DNA of 64,000 nucleotides from Ahaetulla prasina (GCF_028640845.1 NC_080543.1:5572959-5636958), one strand, 5' to 3'. Counted from the stretch's first letter, positions 43,130 through 53,946 are shown. Numbers and translations: made by a program. The notes: a model not told the origin generated them from the sequence alone.

Positions 43130-43585
43130 GAAGCGCACATGCCTGTTTTTTGACTGTTTTGGGCCATTTTCAGGGTGTTTTGGGGCCATTTTCAGGGCAT
43201 TTTTGAGCCGTTTTCAGGCTGTCTTTGGGCCATTTTCAGGGCGTTTTGAGAGCATTTTCTGGGCATTTTTGAGCCGTTTTCAGGGTGTTTTTGAGCCGTT
43301 TTCAGGGCATTTTTGGACTGTTTTTTGGGCTGTTTTCAGGGCATTTTTTGAGCCATTTTCAGAGCATTTTTGTGCCATTTTCAGGCTGTTTTTGAGGCGT
43401 TTTCAGGGCGTTTTTGAACCGTTTTCAGAGTATTTTGGGGGCATTTTCAGGCTGTTTTTGAGCGGTTTTCAGGCCATTTCTGGGCCATTTTCAGGGTGTT
43501 TTGAGCTGTTTTCAGGGTGTTTTTGAGCCATTTTCAGGGTGTTTTTGGGCCGTTTTCAGGGCATTTTGGGGCAGTTTTCAGGCTG
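43130..43585. repeat. Short-unit minisatellite (GCCATTTTCAGGGC type)
   Basis: Units of about 18-30 bp based on GGCCATTTTCAGGGCGTTTTTGAG repeat some 20 times with variants. The long open frame over it (42957-43526) gives a repeated FEPFSG-like peptide, an artefact of the period. Confidence 0.93.
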
Positions 43586-44105
43586 TTTTGGGGCTGAGAC
43601 AGTGATGAGGCTGAGGTGAGGCCAGGGCCATCGGGGAGTGAGGTGCGGACTCCAGAGCCTCCAGAGACTGACAGTAGTGAGGCAAAGGAACAGGAGGAGC
43701 CTGTTCCTAATGCACACATGAGCAGAGCTGCCAGAAGGCAAGAGCAGCTCAAGCAAAGAGGACGACTCGGGAGTAAGGCCGAGAGATGACTGGCCCCTCC
43801 CATAAGGCTTAAAAGACCAGCAACGGCTCTTGGGAAAACAACGTTGATAGCTTCGTCGTCTTCTTCATCTTCGTCTTGCATTTATTTTTGTGACTTCTGA
43901 ACGTTTGCCAAGAAAGGCCTTTGGCAGTTTGCCTAATTGGACCAAGGTTTGCGATAGGACTGAGGAATTTGTGTTGGGAGGCATTTGTTTTAATTTGAGT
44001 TGAACGACGCTGGGAATGAAGTAATTCTCAGCCGTTCCAATAAAGTTTGTTTGTTTTTTCACGGACTGAGTTTCCTACTACCTACTTGGGCCTGAGTCAC
44101 AACAT
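43586..44105 (+). mobile_element. LTR-like segment, probably solo
   Basis: A GC-rich 5' part, a TATA-like CTTAAAAG at 43809, polyadenylation signal AATAAAG at 44039, and an end CCTGAGTCACAACA. Architecture fits a solo LTR. No internal retroelement genes or target duplication were found, so the superfamily is undetermined. hAT-N-like sequence follows to about 44245. Confidence 0.5.
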
Positions 44106-44381
44106 TATCCTTCCCCCAGGAGTGGGGAAGGAATGGAGATTTTGCAGTATCCTTCCCCTGCCACACCCACCAAGCCGCACCACGCCCACCAAGCCACTCC
44201 CACAGACCTGGTAGTAAAAAAAATTGGATTTCACCACTGCTTTGTGTACCTCCCAGCACACAAACAAAGACACAAAGCATTCCAGAGCTGCTGGCTGCAC
44301 AGTAGATCATTTGCAAACCCTTCTGATTTTTTGTAAGTTAAAAATAATTCTGTTAAAAATGACCCAGGATTGGCTTTAGTC

Positions 44382-44546
44382 CAGGGGTCTGCAAACTTGG
44401 CTCTTTTAAGACTTGTGGACTTCAACTTCCAGAGTTGAAGTCCACAAGTCTTAAAAGAGACTTTTTTTCCACAAGTCAAAGCTGTCTGAGAAGCTCTGGG
44501 AGTTGAAGTCCACAAGTCTTAAAAGAGCCAAGTTTGCAGACCCCTG
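44382..44546. mobile_element. Fold element, long form with duplication
   Basis: CAGGGGTCTGCAAACTTGGC to GCCAAGTTTGCAGACCCCTG, perfectly inverted over 20 bp, with extra internal arm copies. Flanks CTTTAGTC (44374-44381) and CCTTAGTC (44547-44554) match at 7 of 8. Confidence 0.88.
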
Positions 44547-44589
44547 CCTTAGTCCATTGTTTTAAGAAAAGAAACTAGCATATATAAAT

Positions 44590-45545
44590 TTTATTTATTT
44601 TATTTATTTTGTCAATCACATATTTATTTATTTTTTATTTATTTATTTTATTTTGTCACAACAATATATGTAGGTATCATACAAAAAGATTATATAGTAA
44701 ATAAACACATATATGGGTAAATATAAGGAGGTATAAGCATATATATAGGAAGAAGAAAAGAAAAACAATAGGAAAGGAACGGTAGGCACGTTTGTGCGCT
44801 TATGCACGCCCCTTATGGTCCTCTTAGGAATGGGGTGAGGTCAATAGTAGAAAGTTTTTGGATAAAACTTTTAGGATTATGGGAAGAGACCACAGAGTCA
44901 GGTAAAGTATTCTAAGCACTGATGATTCTGTTACAGAAGTCATATTTTCTGCAATCTAGATTAAAGCGGTTGACATTAAGTTTAAATCTATTGGTTGCTC
45001 TTGTATTATTGCAATTAAAGCTGAAGTAGTCTTTAACAGGAAGGACATTACAATAGATGATTCTGTGAGTTAAGCTTAGGTCTTGTCGAAGGCGACGGAG
45101 TTTCAAGTTTTCTAAGCCTAGGATTTCAAGTCTGGTGGGATAAGGTATTTTATTGTTTTCAGAGGAAGGGAGAACTCTTCTTGTAAAATATTTCTGGACA
45201 CGTTCAATTGTATTGATGTCAGAGATGTGGTGAGGGTTCCAAACAGGCGAGCTGTATTCTAGAATTGGTCTAGCAAATGTTTTATATGCTCTGGTTAGTA
45301 GTGTGGTGTTTTTGGAAAAGAAGCTACGCAAAATTAGGTTTACAACTCTTAGAGCTTTTTTTGCTATGTAGTTGCAGTGGGCTTTGGCACTTAGATCATT
45401 TGACATGAAAACTCCAAGGTCTTTGACGGGATGGGGGTCGTCTGTAAGGTAATGTCCATCTAGTATGTATTTAGTTTTTGGGTTCTTTTTTCCTATATGT
45501 AAGACTGAGCATTTGCTGGTTGAAATTTGGAGCTGCCAATGGTTA
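44590..45545 (-). mobile_element. LINE-C 3' fragment, longest copy
   Basis: Minus-strand codons from about 45540 read LHIGKKNPKTKYILDGHYLT, then DLGVFMSNDLSAKAHCNYIA, FARPILEYSSPVWNPHHI and LDCRKYDFCNRI. A frame break near 44912 precedes the final FLRGP stop. The 3' UTR and TTTA-rich tail lie at 44590-44800. 5'-truncated within the RT thumb region. Confidence 0.92.
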
Positions 45546-45659
45546 GCTTTATAGCAGGACTTTTAAAGCTGTGACAAACCTGTTCAGTTTTGTGTAAGAA
45601 TCCCAGCCGGGGAATTCTGGGAGTTGAAGTCCACTGCTTTCCACAATGATTCATATCGT

Positions 45660-45950
45660 GGTGTAATTTTTATTGCAGGTGGTCCTCGAGTTACAACCAC
45701 AGCTGAGCCCCAAATTTATGTTGCTAAGCGAGACATTTGTTAAGTGAGTTTTTTGGCCCATTTTACGACCTTCCTTGCCACAGTTGTGAAGTTAGTAACA
45801 CAGCTGTAACGTGAATTTAGCTTCCCCCTCGACTTTGCAACCGTCATAAATACGAGTCCATTTCGAAGCGTCTGAATTTTGATCACCTGCAATAGATTCT
45901 GCAACTTCGAATGGTCCGTAAGCAAGCTGTCGAAAAGTCAAGGTTTATCT
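45660..45950 (+). mobile_element. M-MITE with internal deletion
   Basis: TTGCAGGTGGTCCTCGAGTT at the left, AAATTTATGTTGCTAAGCGA, CCATTTTACGACCTTCCTTG, and right end GTCGAAAAGTCAAGG. About 100 bp short of full length. A Fold half-arm lies just upstream (45605-45635). Confidence 0.8.
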
Positions 45951-46925
45951 ACATCGCAATTCTAGTATTTAAATATAGCTGCACAGATCCCATTGTTAGC
46001 TTAAAGTTGTCTAATAAAAATATGATTATTCAAATCTATGCAAAATAAGTTTCTTCAAAATAAGTTTAATTCTTGCTGAGTTCTTATGTTCCTCTTTAGC
46101 ATTTCTCGGCTGGGTTGAATGTTTTTTGCCCTGTCGTGTTTTTTTTTTTACTGCTATTTATACTTTTTTTTGTACACTTTTAAAATAATTTTTTTTCCAT
46201 ATTGTTAGGCCACCCCCCCCCAGAGCTATCTATTTAGGATAAGCAGCTGTATAATTCAAATTAAATAAATATTGCAAACTGCAGTGTGGGCGTTTTTTAA
46301 AAAAAAAAATAAACAAGAAAAATACAATTTACACAAGAAAAAAGCCGTCACAAAATGATGGAATTGTGTGATATGAGAAAGGTTTTGAAAGCTGAGCTTA
46401 ATATTAGATACTAAGATCCCTTCTTCGTTGTTAGTTTGAAATGTTAAAGAGAGAGAAAAAGGGGGGGAAATGTCGCTTGGAAAACATTAGTAAATATTTA
46501 ATTGATAATCTCCTCCTTTTTTAATACTCTGACCAAGTTACAGCTTTTAAAAACACTTAGACCATTATTTAGATCTTTAGAGTGTCGAAGAAGGCAGAAC
46601 ATGGAATAATTTGATGTTCGTGTGACTTCAGGACAAAAAAAAAACCCTCATTAAGGGTGAATTCAAGCTCATTAAAAGCTGGAAAGATTTTCTGGTTGGA
46701 AAATTTGGATGACATCCTTTCGTTTTAAAAACTAGGAAATAAAAGAGCAACAATGGAACAGAACCCAGCACCGAAGTGGAAAGGTATTATTATTTCTTTC
46801 AGGGATCGAAGTTGCTCCTAAAAAAAGCCCATTTCTCAAGCAAGCAAAATCATGCCTAGACATTCAATATATTATACTAGCCTGAAGTGGCTTTACAGAT
46901 TAGCCTGGGTTTGTACAATATTGCA
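45951..46925. other. AT-rich single-copy-like region, no gene
   Basis: About 975 bp without recognised repeats or coding frame. It is one of the longest such stretches in the window and a candidate place to look for conserved noncoding sequence. Confidence 0.55.
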
Positions 46926-47845
46926 GTATTAATATGAATGGAATGGAAAATAAAATAATAGAATAGAATATGGTAGAGTAGAGTAGAGTAGAGTAGAGTA
47001 GAGTAGAATAGAATAGAATAGAATGAAAGAAATAATTGGATAGGCTAGGATAGGAATAGAATAGGAAGGAAGGAAGGAAGGAAGGAAGGAAGGAAGGAAG
47101 GAAGGAAGGAAGGAAGGAAGGAAAAATAAAATAATAGGATGAAAGAAAGAATAGAATAGAATAGAATAGAATAGAATAGAATAGAATAGAATAGAATAGA
47201 ATAGAATAGAATAGAATGAATGAAAGAATGGAATGGAATGGAATGGAATGGAATGGAATGGAATGGAAAATAAAATAATAGAATAGAATAGAATATGGTA
47301 GGGTAGAGTAGAGTAGAATAGAATAGAATAGAATAGAATGAAAGAAATAATAGGATAGGATAGGATAGGATAGGATAGGAATAGAATAGGAAGGAAGGAA
47401 GAAAGGGAAAATAAAATAATAGAATAGGATGAAAGAAAGAATAGAATAGAATAGAATAGAATAGAATAGAATAGAATAGAATAGAATAGAATAGAATGAA
47501 TGAAAGAAAGAAAGAATGGAATGGAATGGAATGGAATGGAATGGAAGATAAAATAATAGAATAGAATCAAAGAAAATAGAATAGAATAGAATAGAATAGA
47601 ATAGAATGGAATGGAATGGAAGATAAAATAATAGAATAGGATGAAAGATAGAATAGAATAGAATAGAATAGAATAGAATAGAATAGAATAGAATAGAATG
47701 AATGAAAAAAATGGAATGGAATGGAAGATAAAATAATAGAATCGAATCAAAGAAAATAGAATAGAATGGAATAGAATGGAATAGAATGGAAGATAAAATA
47801 ATAGAATAGAATGAAAGAAATAATAGAATAGAATAATAATTAGAA
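46926..47845. repeat. Complex GAATA/GAATG/GGAA array
   Basis: Roughly 920 bp of GAATA, GAATG, GAGTA, GGATA and GGAA runs. A block of order (GAATA)n-GAATGAAAGAA-(GGAAT)n-AAAATAAAATAATAGAAT repeats about every 250-300 bp. Open frames are artefacts. Confidence 0.95.
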
Positions 47846-48740
47846 TACACTACCTCCCCACCTTCCCTCTACGAACAGGAGCGTCCTAAACCCGCCAACA
47901 CGGGAGAAAGTCTCCCCAGGGACGCCCCCCTCCCCGCCTCGGTTCTACGACACCCAGAGACCAGATCTGGGCTCCAAGCAAAGGCTGCATCTGGAAAACC
48001 CCTCGCACCCCCCCCACTCTTCCTCCTTCATGCCCGCCCCCCCCCCGGCAGGGAAAGCAAAACCCATGCCCGGTTTTTTTTTTTGTGTTTTTTGTTTTTG
48101 CAAGAGACTTTTTTATTTTTTTGCAAGAGACTTTTTTGTTTTTGTTTTTTGCAAGACTTTTTTTTTTTTGCAAGAGACTTTTTCTCTTTTTTCCTTTTTT
48201 TTTGCAAAACTCCGCTTTGCAAAGGGGGCAAAGTCCCTTCCCCCACCCCCCTCCCCTCCCCCTCCCCACCGCCGCACGTTTCGGATCGTTTCGGAGCCGG
48301 CTCGGCAGTCCAAAATAGAGCGCAAAAAAGCAGGTACGCCGCCCGCCTCCCTTGGCCAGATTGGCAGCCCGGGATGGCTGGAGGGCAGTTGGGGGTTGGG
48401 GTGGCTTAACCAGATCTCTCCGGATCTCTCCCGATCTGGGATCCACCAGCCCGGGATCCCGGATTCGAAGCCAGGCCGGCTTGCAAAAAAAATAAATCAG
48501 TAATAATAAATGATACTAATAATAATAATTGCAGCCTTTTGCAAAAAAAAAAAGAGCCGACGTGGCCGGCTGCGGGAACGCGCGACCCCCGTCCCGCGGG
48601 GTGGGATCGATCGGCCGTTAGATCGCCCGGTCGAACGAAGCCAAGCAACGGCCGGAGGCGGCCGCCCGCCGGCCACGAAGAAGCCGGGATCACCCCGGAG
48701 AAGGTGGGGGTGTTTTGGGGTGTTTTGTTTTTTTTTGCAG
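47846..48740. promoter_or_regulatory. GC-rich, CpG-bearing block upstream of AQP11
   Basis: GC-rich sequence at 47880-48060 and CpG-dense sequence at 48240-48710, interrupted by a short TTTTTGCAAGAGAC minisatellite (48070-48215). + strand donor-like sites are AAAGCAG|GTACGC (exon end 48333) and GGAGAAG|GTGGGG (exon end 48703). ATTGG near 48360 is an inverted CCAAT. It lies 4.6-5.5 kb before the AQP11 start and could hold its first noncoding exon, or a minus-strand promoter. No protein is recognised. Confidence 0.4.
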
Positions 48741-49835
48741 CTTTTGCAGAGCTGAGCCTCTCCTCGTGGTCTCCTTTCCTTTTGGGGGCGCGGGTGGAGG
48801 GGCGGGGTGGGGGAAAGGAAAGGAGGGGAGAGTGGGGCACCTCTCACTCTCTAGCAAATCAGGATTTGAACTCGGGGTCCCCGGAGGGCTGAGCCGAGAA
48901 AAAAAAGCCGAGCTGAGCCTCTCCTCGTGGTCTCCTTTCCTTTTGGGTGGGTGGGCGGTGGGGGGAGGAAAGGAGGGGAGAGTGGGGCACCTCCCACTCT
49001 CTAGCAGATCAGGATTTGAACTCTGGTCTCCAGAGGGCTGAGCTGAGAAAAAGCCGAGCTGAGCCTCTCCTCGTGGTCTCCTTTCCTTTTGGGGGGGATG
49101 GAGGGGCGGGGTGGGGGAAAGGAAAGGAGGGCAGAGTGGGGCACCTCTCACTCTCTAGCAGAGCAGCATTTGAACTCGGGGTCCCCGGAGGGCTGAGCCG
49201 AGAAAAAAAAGCCGAGCTGAGCCTCTCCTCGTGGTCTCCTTTCCTTTTGGGTGGGTGGGCGGTGGGGGGAGGGAGGAAAGGAGGGGAGAGTGGGGCACCT
49301 CCCACTCTCTAGCAGACCAGGATTTGAACTCTGGTCCCCAGAGGGCTGAGCGGAGAAAAAGCCGAGCTAAGCCTCTCCTCATGGTCTCCTTTCCTTTTGG
49401 GGGGGCGGGTGGAGGGGCGGGGTGGGGGAAAGGAAAGGAGGGGAGAGTGGGGCACCTCTCACTCTCTAGCAAATCAGCATTTGAACTCGGGGTCCCCAGA
49501 GGGCTGAGCCGAGAAAAAAAAGCCGAGCTGAGCCTCTCCTCGTGGTCTCCTTTCCTTTTGGGTGGGTGGGCGGTGGGGAGAGGGAGGAAAGGAAGGGAGA
49601 GTGGGGCACCTCTCACTCTCTAACAGATTAGCATTTGAACTCGGGGTCCCCGGAGGGCTGAGCCGAGAAAAAAAAGCCGAGCTGAGCCTCTCCTTGTGGT
49701 CTCCTTTCCTTTTGGGTGGGTGGGCGGTGGGGGGAGGGAGGAAAGGAGGGGAGAGTGGGGCACCTCCCACTCTCCAGCAGACCAGGATTTGAACTCGGGG
49801 TTCCCCAGAGGGCTGAGCGGAGAAAAAGCCCCCTG
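48741..49835. repeat. Dimeric minisatellite, seven units of 146-161 bp
   Basis: GAGCTGAGCCTCTCCTCGTG recurs at about 48749, 48910, 49056, 49214, 49364, 49525 and 49679. Long units (161, 158, 161) alternate with shorter ones (146, 150, 154) and differ in GGGGGCGGGTGGAGGGG versus GGTGGGTGGGCGGTGGGG, so the real period is near 305 bp. Each unit also has AGCA(A/G)ATCAGGATTTGAACTC, a tRNA-like 3' segment in reverse. Confidence 0.95.
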
Positions 49836-49898
49836 CAATGACCAACAGGGAAGTAGCCCGAAGCAAGGAGGATTGAGCAAGCTTTGGTTCCAAGGATA

Positions 49899-50215
49899 AA
49901 GGTAATCCTCGCTTTAGGACCATAAAGGTAGTCCTCGCTTTACAACCATAAAGGTAGTCCTCGATTTAGGACCATAACGGTAGTCCTTGCTTTACAACCA
50001 TAAAGGTAGTCCTCGATTTAGGACCATAAAGGTAGTCCTCGATTTATAATCATAAAGGTAGTCCTCGATTTAGGACCATAAAGGTAGTCCTCGCTTTACA
50101 ACCATAAAGGTAGTCCTCGATTTAGGACCATAAAGGTAGTCCTCGATTTAGGACCATAAAGGTAGTCCTCGATTTAGGACCATAAAGGTAGTCCTCGATT
50201 TAGGACCCTAATGGA
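49899..50215. repeat. About 26-bp tandem array of an M-MITE terminus
   Basis: Roughly 12 copies of CATAAAGGTAGTCCTCGATTTAGGAC or variants (GCTTTACAACC). The unit is the first ~20 bp of an M-MITE, and a fuller M-MITE follows at once. Confidence 0.95.
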
Positions 50216-50650
50216 GGCCTCACATTTTTTATGTCGCTAAGCGAAACTGCTGTGAGCAAAGTCTTGCCCCGTTTTACGGCCTTTCTTGCCTTCTCAGTTG
50301 TTAAGGAATCGCCGCCGTCGATCAGTCGGTGAAGGGAATCTCGCTGCCCCGTGGATTTTGCTCGCCAGAAGGTCACCAAAAGGGGCATTGATCTTGTGAC
50401 CTCCTGGGACACAGCAACGGTCATTAGTGTGAACCGGTTGCCATGCTGTCTGAATTTCGATCGTGGAAAGGTTGTAACTTTGAAAAGTGGCCATAAGTCC
50501 CTTTTTTTTCAGCGCTGTTGTCACTTTGGATGGTCACTAAACGAACACGATGACCCTCACTGAGCTCCAAATTTTTGTTGCTAACCTGTTCACTTAATAG
50601 CTGTTAAGTGAAGCTCGTTTAGTGAGTGGGGGGTTCAGTTAGTCACCTGC
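50216..50650 (+). mobile_element. M-MITE adjoining its amplified terminus
   Basis: CTCACATTTTTTATGTCGCT, CCCCGTTTTACGGCCTTTCT, CGTGGATTTTGCTCGCCAGA and TTTCAGCGCTGTTGTCACTT. The right end runs into a second partial M-MITE (50545-50650). Confidence 0.8.
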
Positions 50651-50654
50651 AGGT

Positions 50655-51270
50655 TAATAGAAGAATAGAATAGAATAGAATAGAATTTTATTGGCCAAGT
50701 GTGATTGGACACACAAGGAATTTGTCTTGGTGCAGATGCTCTCAGTGTACATAAAAGAAAAGATACGTTCATCAAGGTACAACATTTACAACACAATTGA
50801 TGATCAATATATCAATATAAATCATAAGGATTGCCAGCAACAAGTTATAGTCATACAGTCATAAGTGGAAAGAGATTGGTGATGGGAACGATGAGAAGAT
50901 TAATAGTAGTGCAGATTCAGTAAATAGTCTGACAGTGTTGAGGGAATTATTTGTTTAGCAGAGTGATGGCCTTCGGGAAAAAACTGTTCTTGTGTCTAGT
51001 TGTTCTGGTGTGCAGTGCTCTATAGCGTCGTTTTGAGGGTAGGAGTTGAAACAGTTTATGTCCAGGATGCGAGGGATCTGCAAATATTTTCACGGCCCTC
51101 TTCTTGATTCGTGCAGTATACAGGTCCTCAATGGAAGGCAAGTTGGTAGCAATTATTTTTTCTGCAGTTCTAATTATCCTCTGAAGTCTGTGTTTTTCTT
51201 GTTGGGTTGCAGAACCGAACCAGACAGTTATAGAGGTGCAAATGACAGACTCAATAATTCCTCTGTAGAA
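50655..51270 (-). mobile_element. LINE-A 3' fragment
   Basis: The GAATA tail, 3' UTR and about 100 codons of RT C-terminus on the minus strand (LPSIEDLYTARIKKRAVKIF, SKRRYRALHTRTTRHKNSFF). 5'-truncated at RGIIESVICTS. Confidence 0.92.
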
Positions 51271-51708
51271 CTGAATCGGGCTTCCCCGTTGAGCTTGCTT
51301 GTCAGAAGGTCACAAAAGAGGATCATGTGACCCTGGGGGGGGGACACTGCAACTGTCATGAATCTAGTCAGTTGCCATTTCTTTTCCACATCAAATTGCA
51401 TTAATTTTATCAAAATATAAGATACAGGGGAGAATCCAAAGTAATAAAAAACTGAGGGGACAGGAAAAAAAGGAAGGAAGAGAAAATGTGGAGTTGGAAG
51501 GAAAAAAAGAATAAAAGACGCTGACTTCGCACTCTCTTTGGCACAGTAAAAAAATCAACTTTTTATTGAATCTACTCAGTTCTCAAGCATTTGAAATTTG
51601 GTCACATGCTACGAACCGTCGTAAGTGTGAAGAAACGGTCCTAAGTCCCTTTTTTTGGTGCCGTTGGAATGGTCACTAAACGAACGGTTGTAAACTGAGG
51701 GTTCTCCA
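51271..51708. other. M-MITE pieces and unassigned sequence
   Basis: 51271-51375 and 51590-51708 are M-MITE pieces (GAGCTTGCTTGTCAGAAGGT; GTCGTAAGTGTGAAGAAACG). Between them lies AT-rich sequence with no recognised feature. Confidence 0.55.
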
Positions 51709-52106
51709 CACAGGTAGTCCTCGAGTTACAACCGCAGTGGAGCCTGAAATTTATGTCGCTAAGTGAAACATTTGCTGACCTTTGCCCCATTTAAGGACCA
51801 CGTTGCCAAGTTGTTAATGAAACCACTGCTACTAAGTTAACAATGCGGTTGTTAAATGAATCCGGCTTCCCCCGTCGACTTGGCTTGCCAGAAGGTCGCG
51901 AAAAGGGGATCGCGTGACCCCGGGACACTGCGACCGTCATAATTACGAGACAGTTTGCCAAGGGTCTGAATTTTGATCACGAGACCGCAAACGATCGTAA
52001 GTGTGAAAAAACGATCCTAAGTCACGTTTTTTTCCCTCCCCGGTGCTGTTGTAACTCGGGAACGGTCCCTAAAATAGACCGTCATAAGTTGAGGACTACT
52101 TGTAAC
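51709..52106 (+). mobile_element. M-MITE, full length (about 395 bp)
   Basis: CAGGTAGTCCTCGAGTTACA at the left and TCATAAGTTGAGGACTACTTG at the right are inverted termini. No frame long enough for a transposase. TA flanks the right end. A TA target would fit Tc1/mariner, but this is not certain. Confidence 0.85.
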
Positions 52107-52206
52107 GCAGCGGTTCAGCGAACCTGGTTTCGCTTAACAGCCGAAGATCCGCCAAAGGGGATCATTTGATACTCACACATACTTCCCGGGGGGGGATGCT
52201 ACAACC

Positions 52207-52480
52207 TCTCTGGGGCCTCTGGTGGCTCAGACTGCTAATGCAGTCTGTTATTAACAGCAGCTGCCTGCAATTACTGCAGGTTCGAGTCCCACCAGGCCCA
52301 AGGTTGACTCAGCCTTCCATCCTTTATAAGGTAGGTAAAATGAGGACCCAGATTGTTGGGGGCAATAAAAGTTGACTTTGTATATAAATATACAAATAGG
52401 ATAAAGACTATTGCTAACATAGTGTAAGCCGCCCTGAGTCTTCGGAGAAGGGCGGGATATAAATGCAAATAAAAAAAAAA
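52207..52480 (+). mobile_element. SINE-S, full length
   Basis: CCTCTGGTGGCTCAGACTGC head, B-box GCAGGTTCGAGTCCC, the standard body and end, with an A tail at 52471-52480. Confidence 0.93.
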
Positions 52481-53228
52481 GTAATGTGTATTTTACCTTC
52501 TGCGCATGCGCAGAAGGTTTTGGGCATGCCTAGAAGGTCTGCGTGCGCATGTGATGCACACACACACACGAGCAAAGTGTGACGTGCGTGCGGGGCACAT
52601 GCACTTCCGAACTGGTAAGGAAGGTAAGTAGATTTCACCCCGGGGCAAAACTCACTTAGCAACAGAAATGATGGACTCAATTGTGGCCGTAAGTAGAGGA
52701 CCGTCTATATACTATTAAAAACATCCTGCTGGTCTTAGCTGTAACTAATGAATGTAGAATGTAGAATGAGACTATTGCCTTACACAATGTAAGCCGCCCT
52801 GAGACTTCGGAGGAGGGCGGGATATAAATGCAAATAAATAAAAAATAAAAAAAAAGTAATGTGTATTTTACCTTCTGCGCATGCGCAGAAGGTTTTGGGC
52901 ATGCCTAGAAGGTCTGCGTGCGCATGTGATGCACACACACACACGAGCAAAGTGTGACGTGCGTGCGGGGCACATGCACTTCCGAACTGGTAAGGAAGGT
53001 AAGTAGATTTCACCCCGGGGCAAAACTCACTTAGCAACAGAAATGATGGACTCAATTGTGGCCATAAGTAGAGGACCGTCTATATACTATTAAAAACATC
53101 CTGCTGGTCTTAGCTGTAACTAATGAATGTAGAATGTAGAATGAGACTATTGCCTTACACAATGTAAGCCGCCCTGAGTCTTCGGAGGAGGGCGGGATAT
53201 AAATGCAAATAAATAAAAAATAAAAAAA
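52481..53228. repeat. 375-bp tandem duplication upstream of AQP11
   Basis: GTAATGTGTATTTTACCTTC at 52481 recurs at 52856, and both copies are nearly identical. Each carries an hAT-N CpG segment (CTGCGCATGCGCAGAAGG), an M-MITE end and a SINE-S 3' end with A-rich tail. Copy 2 ends about 120 bp before the AQP11 start. Confidence 0.95.
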
Positions 53229-53348
53229 AGTCACTAAACGGACGGTTGTAAATTTGTGGACTTCCCGTTATCAACCCTCCTCCTCTTCTTCTTCTTTGTT
53301 TTTTGTTCCTTCCTTTTCTTTTTTTCCCCCCTTTCTTCCCCCGCAGCC
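53229..53348 (+). promoter_or_regulatory. 5' flank of AQP11 start with splice-acceptor-like tract
   Basis: About 70 bp of almost pure pyrimidine (53277-53343) ends in CCCCCGCAG at 53346, two bases before the ATG. This is a textbook 3' splice site, so the coding exon probably starts at 53347 and the 5' UTR lies upstream behind an intron. Alternatively the tract is a transposon-end T-rich tail and transcription starts nearby. No TATA box is evident. The first 40 bp are the end of an M-MITE. Confidence 0.5.
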
Positions 53349-53946
53349 ATGAATACCGACGAAGCCTTGATTTCGCTGCTGGTGATGGCGGGCACCATCT
53401 TCGTGGTGGGCACGTGCAGGCAGCTGGCCCACCGGGCGCTACTCCGGCGGACTTCCAACTGGTTCAGTTTCGCCCAGGAACTGACGGCCACTTTCCAGAT
53501 CTGCGCTTGCACCCACGAACTCTGCCTGCTGGGCAGCCTCCTGCCCCGTCCGCAGATCGCCCTTTGGCTGACGTACATTTTCACCGTCCTCCACGGCTGG
53601 ACGTTGACGGGCAGCGTGGGCAACCCGGCCAGCAGCATCCAACAGTTTTACAAAGGGCAGCTGGGGGTCCGCGCCTGGTGCCTGCAGACCTCGGCGCAGT
53701 TCGCGGCGGCCGTCTTGGCGCACCTGTGCATGAAATTGATCTGGATGGCGGGATTCACCTCTGCCCACTTAAGAGCGCTGCCCGACGTCTGCAGCAACCC
53801 CATCCAAACGACCATCGCCAACGCCTTCGGCCTGGAGTTTCTCTTCTCCTTCCTCTTACACCTGACTTTGCTCCAACTTCAGGCCATGAACCCCACGATG
53901 AAAGTCCACCTCATCGCGCTGCTGATCACGTCTTTCGTCTACGCAG
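53349..53946 (+). CDS. AQP11: AQP11-like aquaporin, coding exon 1
   Basis: This exon encodes residues 1-199 and the first base of codon 200 of an unorthodox aquaporin (superaquaporin), a membrane channel that in mammals sits largely in the endoplasmic reticulum and passes water, glycerol or peroxide. Residues 7-23 are hydrophobic. Residues 43-61 (ELTATFQICACTHELCLL region) match the AQP11 first core helix with its conserved Glu (E44). NPA at 92-94 is the first pore half-helix. Hydrophobic segments follow at about 109-131, 156-178 (second conserved Glu, E163) and 186-199. The split between TYAG-type residues and the second NPA half is a phase-1 intron: exon 1 ends TACGCAG and is followed by GTGGGT. 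The start is the first ATG after an acceptor-like CCCCCGCAG and has G at -3. The HEL and ELTATFQ stretches favour AQP11 over AQP12, although the first box followed by SSIQQF resembles AQP12. The frame is intact and the codons are GC-rich. Confidence 0.92.

Noticed and set aside
42957..43526. 189-codon Phe-rich repetitive protein
   Set aside because: The periodicity follows the DNA minisatellite, the unit length varies, and the frame starts inside transposon-like DNA.
49899..50215. Regular short repeats resembling a CRISPR array
   Set aside because: There are no unique spacers. The units are contiguous copies of a transposon end in a vertebrate genome.
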